39,890 bases of DNA from Acidobacteriota bacterium (GCA_016196035.1 JACPYM010000101.1:1-39890), one strand, 5' to 3'; positions 7,422 to 17,583 are shown, counted from the stretch's first letter. The notes: generated by a model from the letters alone, not told the origin. Numbers and translations are program-made.

Positions 7422-9098
7422 TCAGTGTTCCAGCGCGACGGGCGTCAGAACATTGTTCTCAAGCGCCTGCCAGCCGCGCTTGGCGGCGGAGCCGGAAGGG
7501 TCGCTTGGGGTGGCCGCGGCGGATTCATAACGGAACTGGCCAATCAGTCGCTGCAACTCTTGCGCCATCTGCGCCAGTTCGGCGGCTGCCGTCTGGCTTT
7601 CACCCGCGCCGGTGCGGAAGGTTTGCGCCGACTGGGCGACGCTGTGAATGTTGCCGGCAATTTCGGAACTGCCGCGCGCCGCCTCGACGATATTGCGGTT
7701 GATCTCGTTGGTGGTGACGGTTTGCTCTTCGACCGCCCCGGCAATCGCCGTCTGAATTTCGCTGATCTGGTGAATGATCTGGTTGATGCGTTGGATGGCG
7801 CCTACCGCTTCGGTCGTGTCGGTTTGAATGCCGCCGACTTTGCGGCCAATCTCTTCGGTGGCCTTGGCGGTTTCTTTGGCGAGTTCTTTGACTTCGTTGG
7901 CGACGACGGCGAAGCCTTTGCCAGCTTCGCCCGCGCGCGCGGCTTCGATGGTGGCGTTGAGCGCGAGCAGGTTGGTTTGTTCGGCAATCGAAGTGATGAC
8001 CTTGATGACATTGCCAATCTCGGCGCTCGATTGGCCCAAACGTGAAACCAGCGTGTTGGTGGCCTCGGCGGCTTCGACCACCGTGCTGGCGACGATGGTG
8101 GCCTCGGTGACGTTGCGGGCGATTTCCTTGATGCTGGCGGTCATTTCCTCGGTCGCGGCGGCGACGGTTTGCACATTGCTGCTGACCTCTTCGGCGGCGG
8201 CGGAAACCACGAGGGCTTGGGCCGACGTCTCTTCGGCGTTGCCATTCATCTGCTGGCCGATCTGATGCAGATTGGCCGAGGAGGTGGTCAGCGTCCCGGC
8301 GGCCTGACTAATCGAACGCAAAGTGCCGCTGATACTCGCAATAGATTGATTCAACGCTTGTGCCATCTGGCCGAATTCATCGGTCGAATCAAGCAAGAGC
8401 CGGTGTTCCAAATCGCCGCCGGCCAGCCCTTGCATAACCTTGACCGCTTCATCCAGCGGATGTTTGACGCTGCGCACGATCCAAGTGGTAAAGCCCAACG
8501 TGCCCGCGAGGGCAAACAACAAAGTCCACAGAATCAAGCGCTGGCCTTGCGCGCTGAGAGCCTCGCTTTCGGCGCGCGATTGTTCGACATCTTTTTCGAT
8601 GGCGTTCCCCAACCCTTCCAGCTTGCCTTCCAGCGATTTGAAAAGCTCGATATAGGCGGGCAATTTGGCGTTGGCCGCCGCCCGGTTTTTGAAGGCCAAC
8701 TCCAGCAATGTGCGTGAATCGTTGACGTATGTTTGAACCACCGGAATCACGGCTTTGGCATGGCTGGTGACTGCCTGATCGGGCGAGGTCTTTTCAACGT
8801 CGCTCAGAGAACTCTGCAACAACTCGACATGCTCGTTAAAATCCTGGCTGATGCGCGGCAGGTCGCTCTGCCGTGATTGGGCTGCATAGAGCGCGGCGTA
8901 AACGTCGGCGCGCAAGGCGTCGTGCATCATGTCGCCGTTCATCTGGTCGCGCTGGACCGAATTGTTCAAGGCCTGTTTTTGCACGGCAGCCGTCATCTGC
9001 GATAACCGCGAGTAGCCCGTCAAGCCGACCACCACCAGCGTCAATGCGCTTAACAGCGCCAACCCCAAAAGTTTTTGCCGAAAACCGATTTTGTTCAC
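7422..9098 (-). CDS. Methyl-accepting chemotaxis protein (558 aa)
   Basis: GTG at 9098 is chosen over the upstream ATG at 9161 because AGGAG lies 6 bases before it and membrane segment 1 then starts near residue 8. Segment 2 is near residues 188-208. Between them lies a helical four-helix-bundle-type sensor. HAMP follows, then the cytoplasmic signalling coiled coil with tip motif [19 protein letters not shown]. The last roughly 200 residues of that coiled coil are almost identical, in DNA too, to the receptor at 10250-11959. The sensor halves differ, so the two probably sense different things but feed the same kinase. cheW follows directly. The ligand is unknown. Confidence 0.95.
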   Translation of the reverse strand: MNKIGFRQKLLGLALLSALTLVVVGLTGYSRLSQMTAAVQKQALNNSVQRDQMNGDMMHDALRADVYAALYAAQSRQSDLPRISQDFNEHVELLQSSLSDVEKTSPDQAVTSHAKAVIPVVQTYVNDSRTLLELAFKNRAAANAKLPAYIELFKSLEGKLEGLGNAIEKDVEQSRAESEALSAQGQRLILWTLLFALAGTLGFTTWIVRSVKHPLDEAVKVMQGLAGGDLEHRLLLDSTDEFGQMAQALNQSIASISGTLRSISQAAGTLTTSSANLHQIGQQMNGNAEETSAQALVVSAAAEEVSSNVQTVAAATEEMTASIKEIARNVTEATIVASTVVEAAEATNTLVSRLGQSSAEIGNVIKVITSIAEQTNLLALNATIEAARAGEAGKGFAVVANEVKELAKETAKATEEIGRKVGGIQTDTTEAVGAIQRINQIIHQISEIQTAIAGAVEEQTVTTNEINRNIVEAARGSSEIAGNIHSVAQSAQTFRTGAGESQTAAAELAQMAQELQRLIGQFRYESAAATPSDPSGSAAKRGWQALENNVLTPVALEH

Positions 9099-9249
9099 GA
9101 AAATCTCCTGAATGCGGATGTTTGGTTGAAAGACTCGGCCAGCGTCGTTCCAGTCTGACATTGGTTTGAACCGCGCCGCTGGTTTAGCTGACCGATGTCG
9201 CGCGTGAGTTACTCAGGGATGCTTGAACAGCAGGCAGTCACGTTCGAAT

Positions 9250-10098
9250 TTATGATTTTGACTTCTTCCCAAACAACGGGTGCTCAATGCTGAGATACAG
9301 AAAAACGCCTTGCACACCGTTGCTCGGCCCGACGCCTAGCGGGACTGAGATGCCCGGCACGATCTGTGTTCCGTTGCGGAAGTTATGCGCCCAGCGCACG
9401 CCCGGATTGAGAAAGAGCGTGTCGCTGTGTTCGGTCAGGCGCGGCCCCGCCACCGTGCTGTAGCGATTCCAAGCCGTCTCGAACACCGCATGGAAACTGG
9501 GCTTGGCCAGCCAGATGACGCTGTGGCCCAGGTTATAGCCCAGTGTACGCGCCTGTTCCCGAGCCAGGTTTTGCGCCGCGGGCGTCACCGTCATTCCGGC
9601 ATTCCAGTGCATGACCACTTGCGGCGTGATCAGCGTGCTCACCGGCAAATTGACTTGATACCCGACCCCGCCCGCGCCGATGCCTTTTTGGACGCTGCCA
9701 TTGGGCAACAACAAACTCAAACGCGGCGCGACGGCCCAGCGCGTCGCGCCGCTGCCCACCAACTGATACCGGTAATTGAACGCAATGTCGCCCAGCCCCG
9801 TGTCATTGCCGGACGGATCGCTGACGCGTTGGCTGGGCAGCGTGTAACTCAATTGATGTTTCTGGCCGAAGAACGGCCATTCCTGGGTGAAGGTATAAAG
9901 GAAGCTGCCGTTGCGTTGGCGCGAGAAGGCGTGAATGTGCTGGATGACGCCAGCTTCCTGGTTATAGGCTTCTTCGATCAAAAAGCTGTTGTCCTGAATG
10001 CCGGAGGCTTCGGGTTTGGCGTCTTTTTTGCTGGCTTCCTGGCCGAGTGCTAACAGGGGAAAGAGCAGGGTGCCGCAGAGAAGGAGTAGTCGTTTCAT
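9250..10098 (-). CDS. Predicted outer-membrane beta-barrel protein (282 aa)
   Basis: The first 19-20 residues form a signal peptide (MKRLLLLCGTLLFPLLALG-Q). The mature part has many alternating strands, such as NRYQLVGSG-type hairpins and a PRLSLLLPNG turn. This resembles the MetA-pathway phenol-degradation/transporter barrel family (PF13557), where function is usually unproven. The final FLYLSIEHPLFGK resembles a closing strand, although the sequence ends in KKSKS rather than an aromatic residue. A GAGA element lies a little upstream of ATG 10098. The gene is wedged between two chemoreceptor genes with gaps of about 150 bases each side, so it may be transcribed with them. A role in ligand uptake is only a guess. 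Confidence 0.6.
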   Translation of the reverse strand: MKRLLLLCGTLLFPLLALGQEASKKDAKPEASGIQDNSFLIEEAYNQEAGVIQHIHAFSRQRNGSFLYTFTQEWPFFGQKHQLSYTLPSQRVSDPSGNDTGLGDIAFNYRYQLVGSGATRWAVAPRLSLLLPNGSVQKGIGAGGVGYQVNLPVSTLITPQVVMHWNAGMTVTPAAQNLAREQARTLGYNLGHSVIWLAKPSFHAVFETAWNRYSTVAGPRLTEHSDTLFLNPGVRWAHNFRNGTQIVPGISVPLGVGPSNGVQGVFLYLSIEHPLFGKKSKS

Positions 10099-10249
10099 AT
10101 TATTTATCTCGTTGAATTGTGAGTTGCGGGCAGGGTGCCGCCGGATTGGCTGGCCCCGCGTTGGTTACTTAGCGAGCTGTCACGAACCAAACGCAGCGAA
10201 GTGGGAGCGCTTGACCTTTGGATCTGAAATGCGGCGGCCAGCTTGCGCG

Positions 10250-11959
10250 TCAACGCTGCGCTGTCAGCGGCGTCAACAACGCTTTGTCAAAGGACAGTGG
10301 GGCACCGGGGCGCGCCTCACCCGGTTGACCGGGGCCACGGTGGTTGCCGCCGGATTCGGCGTCGAACTGGAACTGACTAATGAGTTGTTGCAGTTCCTGC
10401 GCTAAGCGTGAAAGTTCACTGGCCGCCGCTTGGTTGTCTGTGACACCGGCGCGCACGGTTTGGGCCGATTGCGCTACCGTATGAATGTTACCGGCAATTT
10501 CGGAACTGCCGCGCGCCGCCTCGACGATATTGCGGTTGATCTCGTTGGTGGTGACGGTTTGCTCTTCGACCGCGCCGGCAATCGCCGTCTGAATTTCGCT
10601 GATCTGGTGAATGATCTGGTTGATCTGTTGGATGGCCGCGACGGCTTCGGTCGTGTCGGTTTGAATGCCGCCGACTTTGCGGCCAATCTCTTCGGTGGCC
10701 TTGGCGGTTTCCTTGGCGAGTTCTTTGACTTCGTTGGCGACGACGGCGAAGCCTTTGCCAGCTTCACCGGCGCGCGCGGCCTCGATAGTGGCGTTGAGCG
10801 CGAGCAGGTTGGTTTGTTCGGCAATCGAAGTGATGACTTTGAGCACGTTGCCAATCTCGGTGCTCGATTCACCCAAGCGTGTGACCAGAATGTTGGTGGC
10901 TTCGGCGGAAGTGACCGCCGTGCCGGTAATGTCGTTTGCGGCGCTGACGTTGCGGGCGATTTCCTTGATGCTGGCGGTCATTTCCTCGGTCGCGGCGGCG
11001 ACGGTTTGCACGTTGCTGCTGACCTCTTCGGCGGCGGCGGAAACCACCACGGCCTGCGCCGAGGTCTCTTCCATGTTCTGGCCCATTTGCAAGCCATTGG
11101 CGGTGAGTTCTTCGGCGGCGCTGGCCAGAATTTGGGAATTTTGGCTGATGTTGTGCAACACGTTTTGCATGGCATCGAGCGCTTGATTGAGCGCCTGACC
11201 CATCTGGCCCATCTCATCCTGATTGTCGAGTTGGAGCCGGGGCCGCAAGTCGCCGGTCGCGACGACTTCCAACACCTGCACCGCGCTGGTCAAAGACCGC
11301 ATGATGCCGCGTCCGATCAATACGGCCAGCAAAACCGCCGCGCCCAGAAGCAACAGTCCCAGTACGATCAGCAGCGTCGTGCGCGACTGGATGACTTGGG
11401 CGGCATGTTGTTCATGCGCTTTGTTCCAGGTATCGGCCAGTCCGACGGTCTCAACGATGGCGGCGCGATGTTGCTCAAAAATGGGGTTGAGAGTGGTTTT
11501 GGAAATGAGCGTGGCCTTGGCCAGATTGCCCTTCAGCACCAGCGGCAGAAATTCCTTTTCGGCCTCGGCAAAGTAAGCGCGCGCGGGCTGGCCGGCTTTG
11601 TTGAGCAGGCAGTCTTTCAACTTGCCCGCTTCGAGATTGGTCGTCCAATAGGCGTGCCGCTCTTCGTACTCCTGTTTCTTTTGGCGCAACTCCGCAACCA
11701 GTTTTTCGCGTTTGACGGCGTTGGGTTCCAGCAGCATTTCATTGACATTCTTTTCCGCCTCGACAATGTAAAGGGGCGGCGGCAGGATGTCGGCAACGAT
11801 GTCTTTGCCTTGCACAATCTCGGCATACACCGGGCCATTCACCTTGATCAAATTGATGGTGGCAAACGCCACGACGGCAAGCAGCAAAAAGCCGGCGACA
11901 AACACGCCCGTCAGCAGCGTCAATTTGGTTTTATATTTCAGATCACTGAGTCGAATCAT
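10250..11959 (-). CDS. Methyl-accepting chemotaxis protein (569 aa)
   Basis: This chemoreceptor has membrane segments near residues 13-35 and 190-213. The periplasmic domain between them is helical and charged ([19 protein letters not shown]), of a four-helix-bundle kind. HAMP and signalling domain follow with the tip [25 protein letters not shown] precedes ATG 11959. The gene begins 30 bases after the cheA stop, so cheA and this receptor are very likely one transcript. Its signalling half is nearly identical at DNA level to the receptor gene at 7422-9098. This suggests a recent duplication or gene conversion with a different or diverged sensor half. Confidence 0.95.
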   Translation of the reverse strand: MIRLSDLKYKTKLTLLTGVFVAGFLLLAVVAFATINLIKVNGPVYAEIVQGKDIVADILPPPLYIVEAEKNVNEMLLEPNAVKREKLVAELRQKKQEYEERHAYWTTNLEAGKLKDCLLNKAGQPARAYFAEAEKEFLPLVLKGNLAKATLISKTTLNPIFEQHRAAIVETVGLADTWNKAHEQHAAQVIQSRTTLLIVLGLLLLGAAVLLAVLIGRGIMRSLTSAVQVLEVVATGDLRPRLQLDNQDEMGQMGQALNQALDAMQNVLHNISQNSQILASAAEELTANGLQMGQNMEETSAQAVVVSAAAEEVSSNVQTVAAATEEMTASIKEIARNVSAANDITGTAVTSAEATNILVTRLGESSTEIGNVLKVITSIAEQTNLLALNATIEAARAGEAGKGFAVVANEVKELAKETAKATEEIGRKVGGIQTDTTEAVAAIQQINQIIHQISEIQTAIAGAVEEQTVTTNEINRNIVEAARGSSEIAGNIHTVAQSAQTVRAGVTDNQAAASELSRLAQELQQLISQFQFDAESGGNHRGPGQPGEARPGAPLSFDKALLTPLTAQR

Positions 11960-11989
11960 GTAAGCTCTCCTTGCGGCAAACGTGGGTCA

Positions 11990-14638
11990 TTAAAAGAGCG
12001 GTTGCAACGTGGTGGTTGGCGCGCTCGCAGATTGCGTCGTGGTTGCAACCGGTTTGATTACGGATGCCGGGGGTAAAAGTGTTTGCGGGCTGTCAACGAG
12101 TTGACAGTTCTCTGCCTGACAATGTTCGGTGAGCGGTGCGGATTGTTCGTCCCAATCCCGTGCATGGGCGCGCATGATGGCGGGTACGTCCAACAACTCG
12201 GTCACGCGTTGTTGGATGATGGCCGTGCCCAGCACGCCCGCGCGTTGCGAGATATGCTGTTGGGTGACGGCTTCTTCGGCGATGTCCACAATTTGATCCA
12301 CCACCAGGCCGATGGCGCGCGCGTGGCCGGAGTAGACGATCACCGGCAGCGTCTCTGCCGCGCTGGCCGGTTGATCGTCGTAGCCGAAAATTTGCGCCAG
12401 GCGCAGTAGCGGCATGATCTGGCCGCGGTATTGCACGACTTCCTGCTGGCCGGCGCGTTCGATGGCAGCCGCTGCAATTTCTTCCAGCCGCGCAACCTGC
12501 GCCAACGGCATGGCCAGGCGGCCCTGGCTGCCCAGCCTGAAAATCAGCAGCCTTTGGCGGTTGTGGGCCTCGTCGCTCGTCGCCGTCTCAGCCTCGGCCA
12601 AGGCGCGGTCGCGCACGCTGGAAACCACCCCGGCCTGTTGCGCCAAGCCCATGACATCCAAAATCAAGGCCACCTTGCCATCGCCCATAATCGTCGCGCC
12701 GGCAAAGGTGGTCAGGCCCTTTAACTGTTTGCTGAGCGGTTTGACCACGATTTCTTCGGTGTCGTTGATGGCATCCACAACCAGCCCGAATTGCCGCTCG
12801 TCCGCGCGCAGGATGACGAGATTGACAGCAGCTTCGCCAGTGTGGGCGGCACCCGCGCCGATTTGCAATTCCTGGTTCAGATAAACCAAGGGCAACAGCT
12901 TACCGCGCAAGCGGTAGACGGGCGCGCCGTGCACCAACTCAATGCCGGTGCGGGCTTGTTCGTGTTCCAGCCGCACCAGTTCCAGCAGATTGACTTGCGG
13001 GATAGCGAAACGCTCGCCGCCGCTGGCGATGAGCAGCGCCGGAATGATGGCGAGCGTCAGCGGAATTTTGATCTTGATCGTCGAGCCTGCGCCGAGCTTG
13101 CTTTGAATGTCGAGCGTGCCGCCGATTTTCTCGATGTTGGTTCTGACCACATCCATGCCGACGCCGCGCCCCGAGATATTGGTGACTTTCTCGGCGGTCG
13201 AAAAACCGGGCAGGAAGATCAGATTGATGGCCTCGCGGTCGCTCATGCGCGCGGCCTGTTCGCTGGTGATCAAGCCGCGTTGCTGGGCGCGCTGTTTGAG
13301 CTTGGCTGGGTCAATGCCCGCGCCGTCATCGGAAATTTCGATATTGACCTGGCCGCCCTCGTGATAGGCGCGCAGGTAAATATGGCCTTCGGCGGGCTTG
13401 CCGCGCTGCAGGCGCACGTCGGGCAATTCGATGCCGTGGTCGGCGGAATTGCGCACCAGATGGGTGAGCGGGTCTTTGATCGCCTCGATGATGGTTTTGT
13501 CCATCTCGGTTTCTTTGCCCGTGATCTCAAGGGCGATTTTTTTGCCGCAGGCGATGGCCAGATCGCGCACGACGCGCGGGAATTTGTTCCAGATGTTGCC
13601 GATGGGTTGCAGGCGCGTTTTCATCACGCTTTCCTGCAATTCGGACGTGATCATATTCAAGCGCTGCGTCGTCGCGCTTAAGCCGCCATCGGTTTGCGTC
13701 GCGGCGAATTGCAGGATTTGATTGCGCGCCAACACCAATTCGCCCACCAGATTCATCAACACATCCAATTGGCCGACATCCACGCGGATGCTGTTGTCGG
13801 CGACGCTCGGGCCTGCCGCAGCGGCGGGCTTAATGGCCTTTGCGGTGGCGGCTTTGGCGGCGGCGGGTTCAGCCGCCTGGGCGACGGGCGCAGGCGCGGC
13901 AGCCGGGACGGTTGGTTGTTCGAGCATGACGAGTGGCGCGTCTGACTGGCTGAGCACGAGTTCCGGTTCAACCCAACCGGCGTCGGCGCGCACGGGTTCA
14001 AACGTTTGACTGGCGGACGCCACGGGTTGTGCCGCCACTGCTGTGGGTGCGACGGCCTCTGTTTGCAGCGCCGTCAGCTTGGCGATCAGTTGCGTGTAAT
14101 CGGCGTCGCCCTCGCTGCGGGTGGTTTCGATTTGGTTGAGCATCTGCCGGACAGCGTCAACCAGCGCCAGCAAGCCGGTCGTGCGTGCGGCATCGAGTTG
14201 CAATTTGCCATCGCGCAAACGGCTCAGCAGGTTTTCGCCGACGTGCGTCACGGCTTCCAGCTTGCCGAAGCCGAAGAAGCCGCAGGTGCCCTTGATCGTA
14301 TGAATGGTGCGAAAGATGCTGGCCAGCGTGCTCTTGGCCGTCGGGTCTTGCTCCAGCGTAATCAAATCGCGGTCGAGTTGATCGAGATTCTCATAGCTCT
14401 CGATCAGGAATTCATTGATCAGATTGGCCAGCATTTCGGCTTCTTCGCTGTCCATGCCAGCGGCTTCGGCGGCAGGTTGGGCGGCGGGTTGGGCTGGCTG
14501 TAATTCCGGTTGTGTGGCGAGGGACTCTCTCGTAGTGGTCGCCTGATCGTACACTTCCTGTTTTAACGGTGGTGTGGCTGCCGAATCAGGCCGGAGTTTA
14601 TTGGGTGGTTGAACGATGGTCTGAGTTGGTTGCTTCAT
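11990..14638 (-). CDS. cheA: CheA histidine kinase with two CheW-like domains (882 aa)
   Basis: CheA autophosphorylates in response to receptors and passes phosphate to CheY and CheB. The Hpt domain (about residues 65-175) has H113 in RTIHTIKGTCGF. An Ala/Pro-rich linker (about 195-280) stands where a P2 docking domain would be; I see no P2. The dimerisation domain starts at 281. The ATPase domain has its N box at 394-402, DDGAGID at 437 and GRGVGMDVV at 490. A CheW-like P5 domain covers about 530-670, and a second CheW-like domain about 694-830. Most CheA proteins have one. ATG at 14638 is preferred; the longer reading adds an unlike leader. The gene lies 104 bases after a cheY and 30 bases before a receptor. 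Confidence 0.96.
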   Translation of the reverse strand: MKQPTQTIVQPPNKLRPDSAATPPLKQEVYDQATTTRESLATQPELQPAQPAAQPAAEAAGMDSEEAEMLANLINEFLIESYENLDQLDRDLITLEQDPTAKSTLASIFRTIHTIKGTCGFFGFGKLEAVTHVGENLLSRLRDGKLQLDAARTTGLLALVDAVRQMLNQIETTRSEGDADYTQLIAKLTALQTEAVAPTAVAAQPVASASQTFEPVRADAGWVEPELVLSQSDAPLVMLEQPTVPAAAPAPVAQAAEPAAAKAATAKAIKPAAAAGPSVADNSIRVDVGQLDVLMNLVGELVLARNQILQFAATQTDGGLSATTQRLNMITSELQESVMKTRLQPIGNIWNKFPRVVRDLAIACGKKIALEITGKETEMDKTIIEAIKDPLTHLVRNSADHGIELPDVRLQRGKPAEGHIYLRAYHEGGQVNIEISDDGAGIDPAKLKQRAQQRGLITSEQAARMSDREAINLIFLPGFSTAEKVTNISGRGVGMDVVRTNIEKIGGTLDIQSKLGAGSTIKIKIPLTLAIIPALLIASGGERFAIPQVNLLELVRLEHEQARTGIELVHGAPVYRLRGKLLPLVYLNQELQIGAGAAHTGEAAVNLVILRADERQFGLVVDAINDTEEIVVKPLSKQLKGLTTFAGATIMGDGKVALILDVMGLAQQAGVVSSVRDRALAEAETATSDEAHNRQRLLIFRLGSQGRLAMPLAQVARLEEIAAAAIERAGQQEVVQYRGQIMPLLRLAQIFGYDDQPASAAETLPVIVYSGHARAIGLVVDQIVDIAEEAVTQQHISQRAGVLGTAIIQQRVTELLDVPAIMRAHARDWDEQSAPLTEHCQAENCQLVDSPQTLLPPASVIKPVATTTQSASAPTTTLQPLF

Positions 14639-14742
14639 ATACGTCCGGGGCGCAGCGGGCCAGCACCGGGCCGGCCCGCTTGCCGAATCAAAAGCCAAAG
14701 CGAGGAAGGCTGTCGAGAGTCGCGCTGAGCGAGGGCGGCGGG

Positions 14743-15123
14743 CTACAGCTCTAAATCAGGGAAGATTTGCTCTAAGACATCGGTGACGGCCAGCCCTGAG
14801 AGGGGTTTGGTCAAATAGTGATTGGCGCCCAGGGCCAGCCCTTTGTCGCGCATCTCGTCGTTGCCGTGTGTCGAAAGAATGACAATCGGCAAGTTCGCGT
14901 AAAGCGGACGGGCGCGTTCAATGAATTCCAGCCCGTTCATTTCGGGCATATCAATGTCGGTGAAAACGATGTCCACGGGATTCGCGGCCAATTTTTCCAG
15001 CGCCACGACGCCATTGGGGGCATCAATTACCGACGTACAGCCCAGCTTTTTCAGCGTCATCACGATGAGCTGGCGCATAGTGGTTGAATCGTCAACGATC
15101 AAAAAGGATTTGTTCACAGCCAT
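14743..15123 (-). CDS. cheY: CheY-type single-domain response regulator (126 aa)
   Basis: This is a stand-alone receiver domain with D11-D12, phosphoacceptor D56 (FTDIDMPEMNG), S84/T85 and K107 (TKP). The start has an AAGGAA ribosome binding site. It sits directly upstream of cheA, a common place for the motor-binding CheY, and downstream of the GAF protein gene. It differs from the other CheY (5975-6346) in most surface positions, so they are unlikely to be recent copies. One may be the output protein and the other a phosphate sink or an adaptor for another partner; sequence alone does not decide. Confidence 0.93.
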   Translation of the reverse strand: MAVNKSFLIVDDSTTMRQLIVMTLKKLGCTSVIDAPNGVVALEKLAANPVDIVFTDIDMPEMNGLEFIERARPLYANLPIVILSTHGNDEMRDKGLALGANHYLTKPLSGLAVTDVLEQIFPDLEL

Positions 15124-15255
15124 AATGCGTTCCTTCGTTTAAGGTAGTGGTTTGGTGCGTGACGAATGCACGCAGTGTTGTTGAGCAAGTCAAAAAGCGG
15201 TTGGCGCCAGGCCGGGTTGCCACGCGGCGGCGAGCACGGCGCGGCGCACGGCTGC

Positions 15256-16119
15256 TTAGGCCGGTTTGATCAGGTTGATGAAGCTTTCCATAGATTTCAC
15301 CTTCTTGACGGTTTCGCTATAGACCTTGGAACTGGTTAGCGCGGTAGCGGTTTGGCTGGCGAGCAAATCGAAGAGTTCTTTGTCGAGATCACTCAACCCG
15401 CCTTTGTGTTTTTCAATTTCGTAAATGGTGATCAAGCCGATCACGCCGCGCCCTTCAATCTTGAGGGGGACGGCGGCCAGCGGGTCGCCGCTGACGGTGT
15501 TGTCAATAAAGAGCGAAACGCCTTCATTCAGGGCTTCGCTGGCCATGCCTTCCGTATGAATCAGCACGCCGTCAGGAAAGCGGCCCTCGATGCCCTCGCC
15601 CCCGATCAGCGACAGGCTGCCGGTCTTTTCGTTGTGCAGGAAAATGGCGAACACCGGCGCCGCGACCAGATTCCACAGAATTTCGGAAGCCGTCTTGACC
15701 ACTTCGGAAAAATCCAGCGTGGAATGCAGTTGGTTGGAGGCGATGTACACGTTGGAGAGCGCCGTGTTGTATTGCTCGATGTCCTCGTAACGGCGGCGGA
15801 ACTTTTGGGAGCGCTTTTCGAGTTCGCCGATTTGTGTGTTGAGTAAATTCAACTCAGCCTTTAACTGTTCGTTCTCGATGCCGATGCGGCTGCTTTCGAA
15901 GCGCTGCTCGGTTTCCAGCCTTTGCCGTTCGAGCAAGAGGTTTTGCACGCGTAGTTGTTCGTTGTCACGCATCAACTCGACGGCCAATTCGCGCGTGCGG
16001 CGGAAGAGTTCGCGCAAATCGGCCTGGGCGTGGGCGTTGCCTTCACTGGTGCCGTTGATAAGTTCTTCGGAACGGGCGAAGAGTTTGTTGATTTCCAGTG
16101 CGGGTATTGCAGCACTCAT
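15256..16119 (-). CDS. Coiled-coil GAF-domain protein (287 aa)
   Basis: ATG at 16119 follows an AGAGGA ribosome binding site; the longer frame has none and is unlike a real N-terminus. Residues about 15-130 are charged and helical (RTRELAVELMRDNEQLRVQN...), a likely coiled coil. From about residue 130 a GAF-type domain follows (SNQLHSTLDFSEVVKTASEI, then FAIFLHNEKTGSLSLIGGEG). No kinase, cyclase or helix-turn-helix output domain is present. GAF domains bind small ligands or mediate dimerisation. Being first in the chemotaxis block before cheY and cheA suggests a role in controlling or scaffolding the kinase, but this is inference. Confidence 0.8.
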   Translation of the reverse strand: MSAAIPALEINKLFARSEELINGTSEGNAHAQADLRELFRRTRELAVELMRDNEQLRVQNLLLERQRLETEQRFESSRIGIENEQLKAELNLLNTQIGELEKRSQKFRRRYEDIEQYNTALSNVYIASNQLHSTLDFSEVVKTASEILWNLVAAPVFAIFLHNEKTGSLSLIGGEGIEGRFPDGVLIHTEGMASEALNEGVSLFIDNTVSGDPLAAVPLKIEGRGVIGLITIYEIEKHKGGLSDLDKELFDLLASQTATALTSSKVYSETVKKVKSMESFINLIKPA

Positions 16120-16440
16120 GTTGTCCTCTTTTTTTGAAACAGCGTCATTGATTGATCGCGCCATTGAACAAGCTTGACGCTTCTTTGACACTTGCAACGG
16201 CAGTAGAGCCGTGTCGGGACTGACGCAAGCAGCAAGGCGCAATGGCACTAATGGAATTCGTGGCGATGGGGTTGCTACAGGGGATTGTTGTAGCTATGAG
16301 CAGAGCGGACCAGGGGTTCGCATCACGGCAAAACACCAATGAACAAACTGAACCGGATACTTGGCAGACTGCATACGCGGAAGGTCTCGCTGCCAGGCGT
16401 TCAGACACGTTTCACCGAGCTACTGCGCTTTTCGGCATTC
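16120..16440. other. Intergenic sequence between flhB and the GAF gene, no gene seen
   Basis: Together with the hairpin beside it this gap is about 346 bases. It separates the flagellar block from the chemotaxis block. Short frames occur on both strands, but none has a ribosome binding site or protein-like composition. A promoter for the GAF-cheY-cheA transcript is expected here. I could not find a good sigma-28 or sigma-54 match. Confidence 0.45.
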
Positions 16441-16464
16441 CCGCCGCAATACTTAAGGCGGCGG
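16441..16464 (-). terminator. Hairpin just past the flhB stop
   Basis: Bases 16441-16447 (CCGCCGC) pair with 16458-16464 (GCGGCGG) around a 10-base loop, starting 3 bases past the flhB stop codon. It may end the flagellar transcript. There is no run of T after it on the minus strand, so efficiency is uncertain. Confidence 0.45.
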
Positions 16465-16466
16465 TC

Positions 16467-17534
16467 TTATAAATCTCCGGGCGTTTGCGCGCGCTGCCGG
16501 TACACATAGGCCAGCAACTCCGCCACGACCCGGAAATACTCCGGGGGAATCACGCTATGCACGTCCACCTCGTGATAGAGGGCGCGCGCGAGCGGTGGGT
16601 TTTCGATGACCGGCACGTCGTGCGTCTTAGCGATTTCGCGAATGCGCAGCGCCATCCAATCCGCGCCCTTGGCCACCACCAGCGGGGCCATGCTCTTGGC
16701 GCGGTCATAACGCAAGGCCACGGCAAAGTGCGTCGGGTTGGTAATGACCACATCGGCGCGCGGCACTTCTTGCATCAACTGCCGCATGGCCAGGGCGCGC
16801 GCGGCGCGGCGGCGTTGCCCTTTGATCAGCGGGTCGCCTTCCTGTTGCTTGTACTCGTCCTTGATTTCCTGCTTGCTCATGCGCAGCGACTGTTCGTGCT
16901 TGTACCAGCCGTAACCGTAATCGAGCGCCGCCAACACCAAGAGGATGCCACCGGCCCGCCAACCCAATTGACTGATCAAGGCACCTGTGGCTTTGAGGGT
17001 TTCGGGCGCGCGGATGCCCACCAACGCGGCGGCTTGCGCTAGGGCGCGCGTGAACAAGCCGTAACAGGCCAGCCCAATCCCGGCCAGCACCAGACACTGT
17101 TTGGCCAACTCGACCAGCCGATCCAAGCCAAACACTTTTTTCCAGTTTTCTGCCGGATTGAACCGTTCGGCGTTTGGCAGCAAGGCTTCGGGCGTCAAGG
17201 TGAAACCGCCTTGCGCAAAATTGCTGGCCAGGCTGGTTAATAACAGTGTGGCGACGATGGGTAAGGTCAACAACGCGAAATGACCGGCGGCTGCCAGCAT
17301 AATTCCGTGCGCGGCACTCAGCGTGAGTGACGTTGGTTGACTGATCTGCTGGGCGATACTGGTAATCAAGCGGCCACTGCGCGTGACAAAATCCGGGCCG
17401 GTCGCTTCGAGCATCGCGAGCGCCGCCAAAAAACTGGCCGCCGCCGGTAATTCCGGACGCCGCGCGATTTGCCCTTTGCGCCGCGCATCCTCGCGGCGCT
17501 TGGGCGTAGCCTTTTCTGTCTTGTCGCTGGCCAT
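16467..17534 (-). CDS. flhB: FlhB flagellar export gate and substrate-specificity switch (355 aa)
   Basis: FlhB is part of the type III export gate and switches export from hook to filament proteins. The N-terminus (ASDKTEKATPKRREDARRKG) is the family signature. About four membrane segments lie between residues 30 and 210. The cytoplasmic domain carries the self-cleavage site NPTH at residues 266-269, so it should cleave normally. The switch partner, FliK, is encoded at 27416-32188. The gene follows fliR with a 107-base gap filled by heptamer repeats. flhA, usually next, is not in the window; downstream is a hairpin and then the chemotaxis block. Confidence 0.96.
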   Translation of the reverse strand: MASDKTEKATPKRREDARRKGQIARRPELPAAASFLAALAMLEATGPDFVTRSGRLITSIAQQISQPTSLTLSAAHGIMLAAAGHFALLTLPIVATLLLTSLASNFAQGGFTLTPEALLPNAERFNPAENWKKVFGLDRLVELAKQCLVLAGIGLACYGLFTRALAQAAALVGIRAPETLKATGALISQLGWRAGGILLVLAALDYGYGWYKHEQSLRMSKQEIKDEYKQQEGDPLIKGQRRRAARALAMRQLMQEVPRADVVITNPTHFAVALRYDRAKSMAPLVVAKGADWMALRIREIAKTHDVPVIENPPLARALYHEVDVHSVIPPEYFRVVAELLAYVYRQRAQTPGDL

Positions 17535-17543
17535 TGCTTAAAA

Positions 17544-17583
17544 AGTAGTCAGTGGTCAGTAGTCAGTAGTCAGTAGTCAGTAG
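17544..17583. repeat. Heptamer tandem repeat (AGTCAGT type) between fliR and flhB, left array
   Basis: Seven-base units of the type GTCAGTA or GTCAGTG are repeated about five times. The reverse-complement array at 17638-17659 could pair with it into a long hairpin across the fliR-flhB gap. Such short tandem heptamers are known in several bacterial groups as intergenic repeats. Confidence 0.8.

Noticed and set aside
10430-12076. Plus-strand ORF of 548 codons
   Set aside because: It lies antisense to the chemoreceptor and overlaps the cheA end. It arises from the codon bias of the real minus-strand gene and has no recognisable protein features.
16242-16472. Plus-strand ORF of 76 codons between flhB and the GAF gene
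   Set aside because: No ribosome binding site, no protein-like pattern, and it overlaps the end of flhB.
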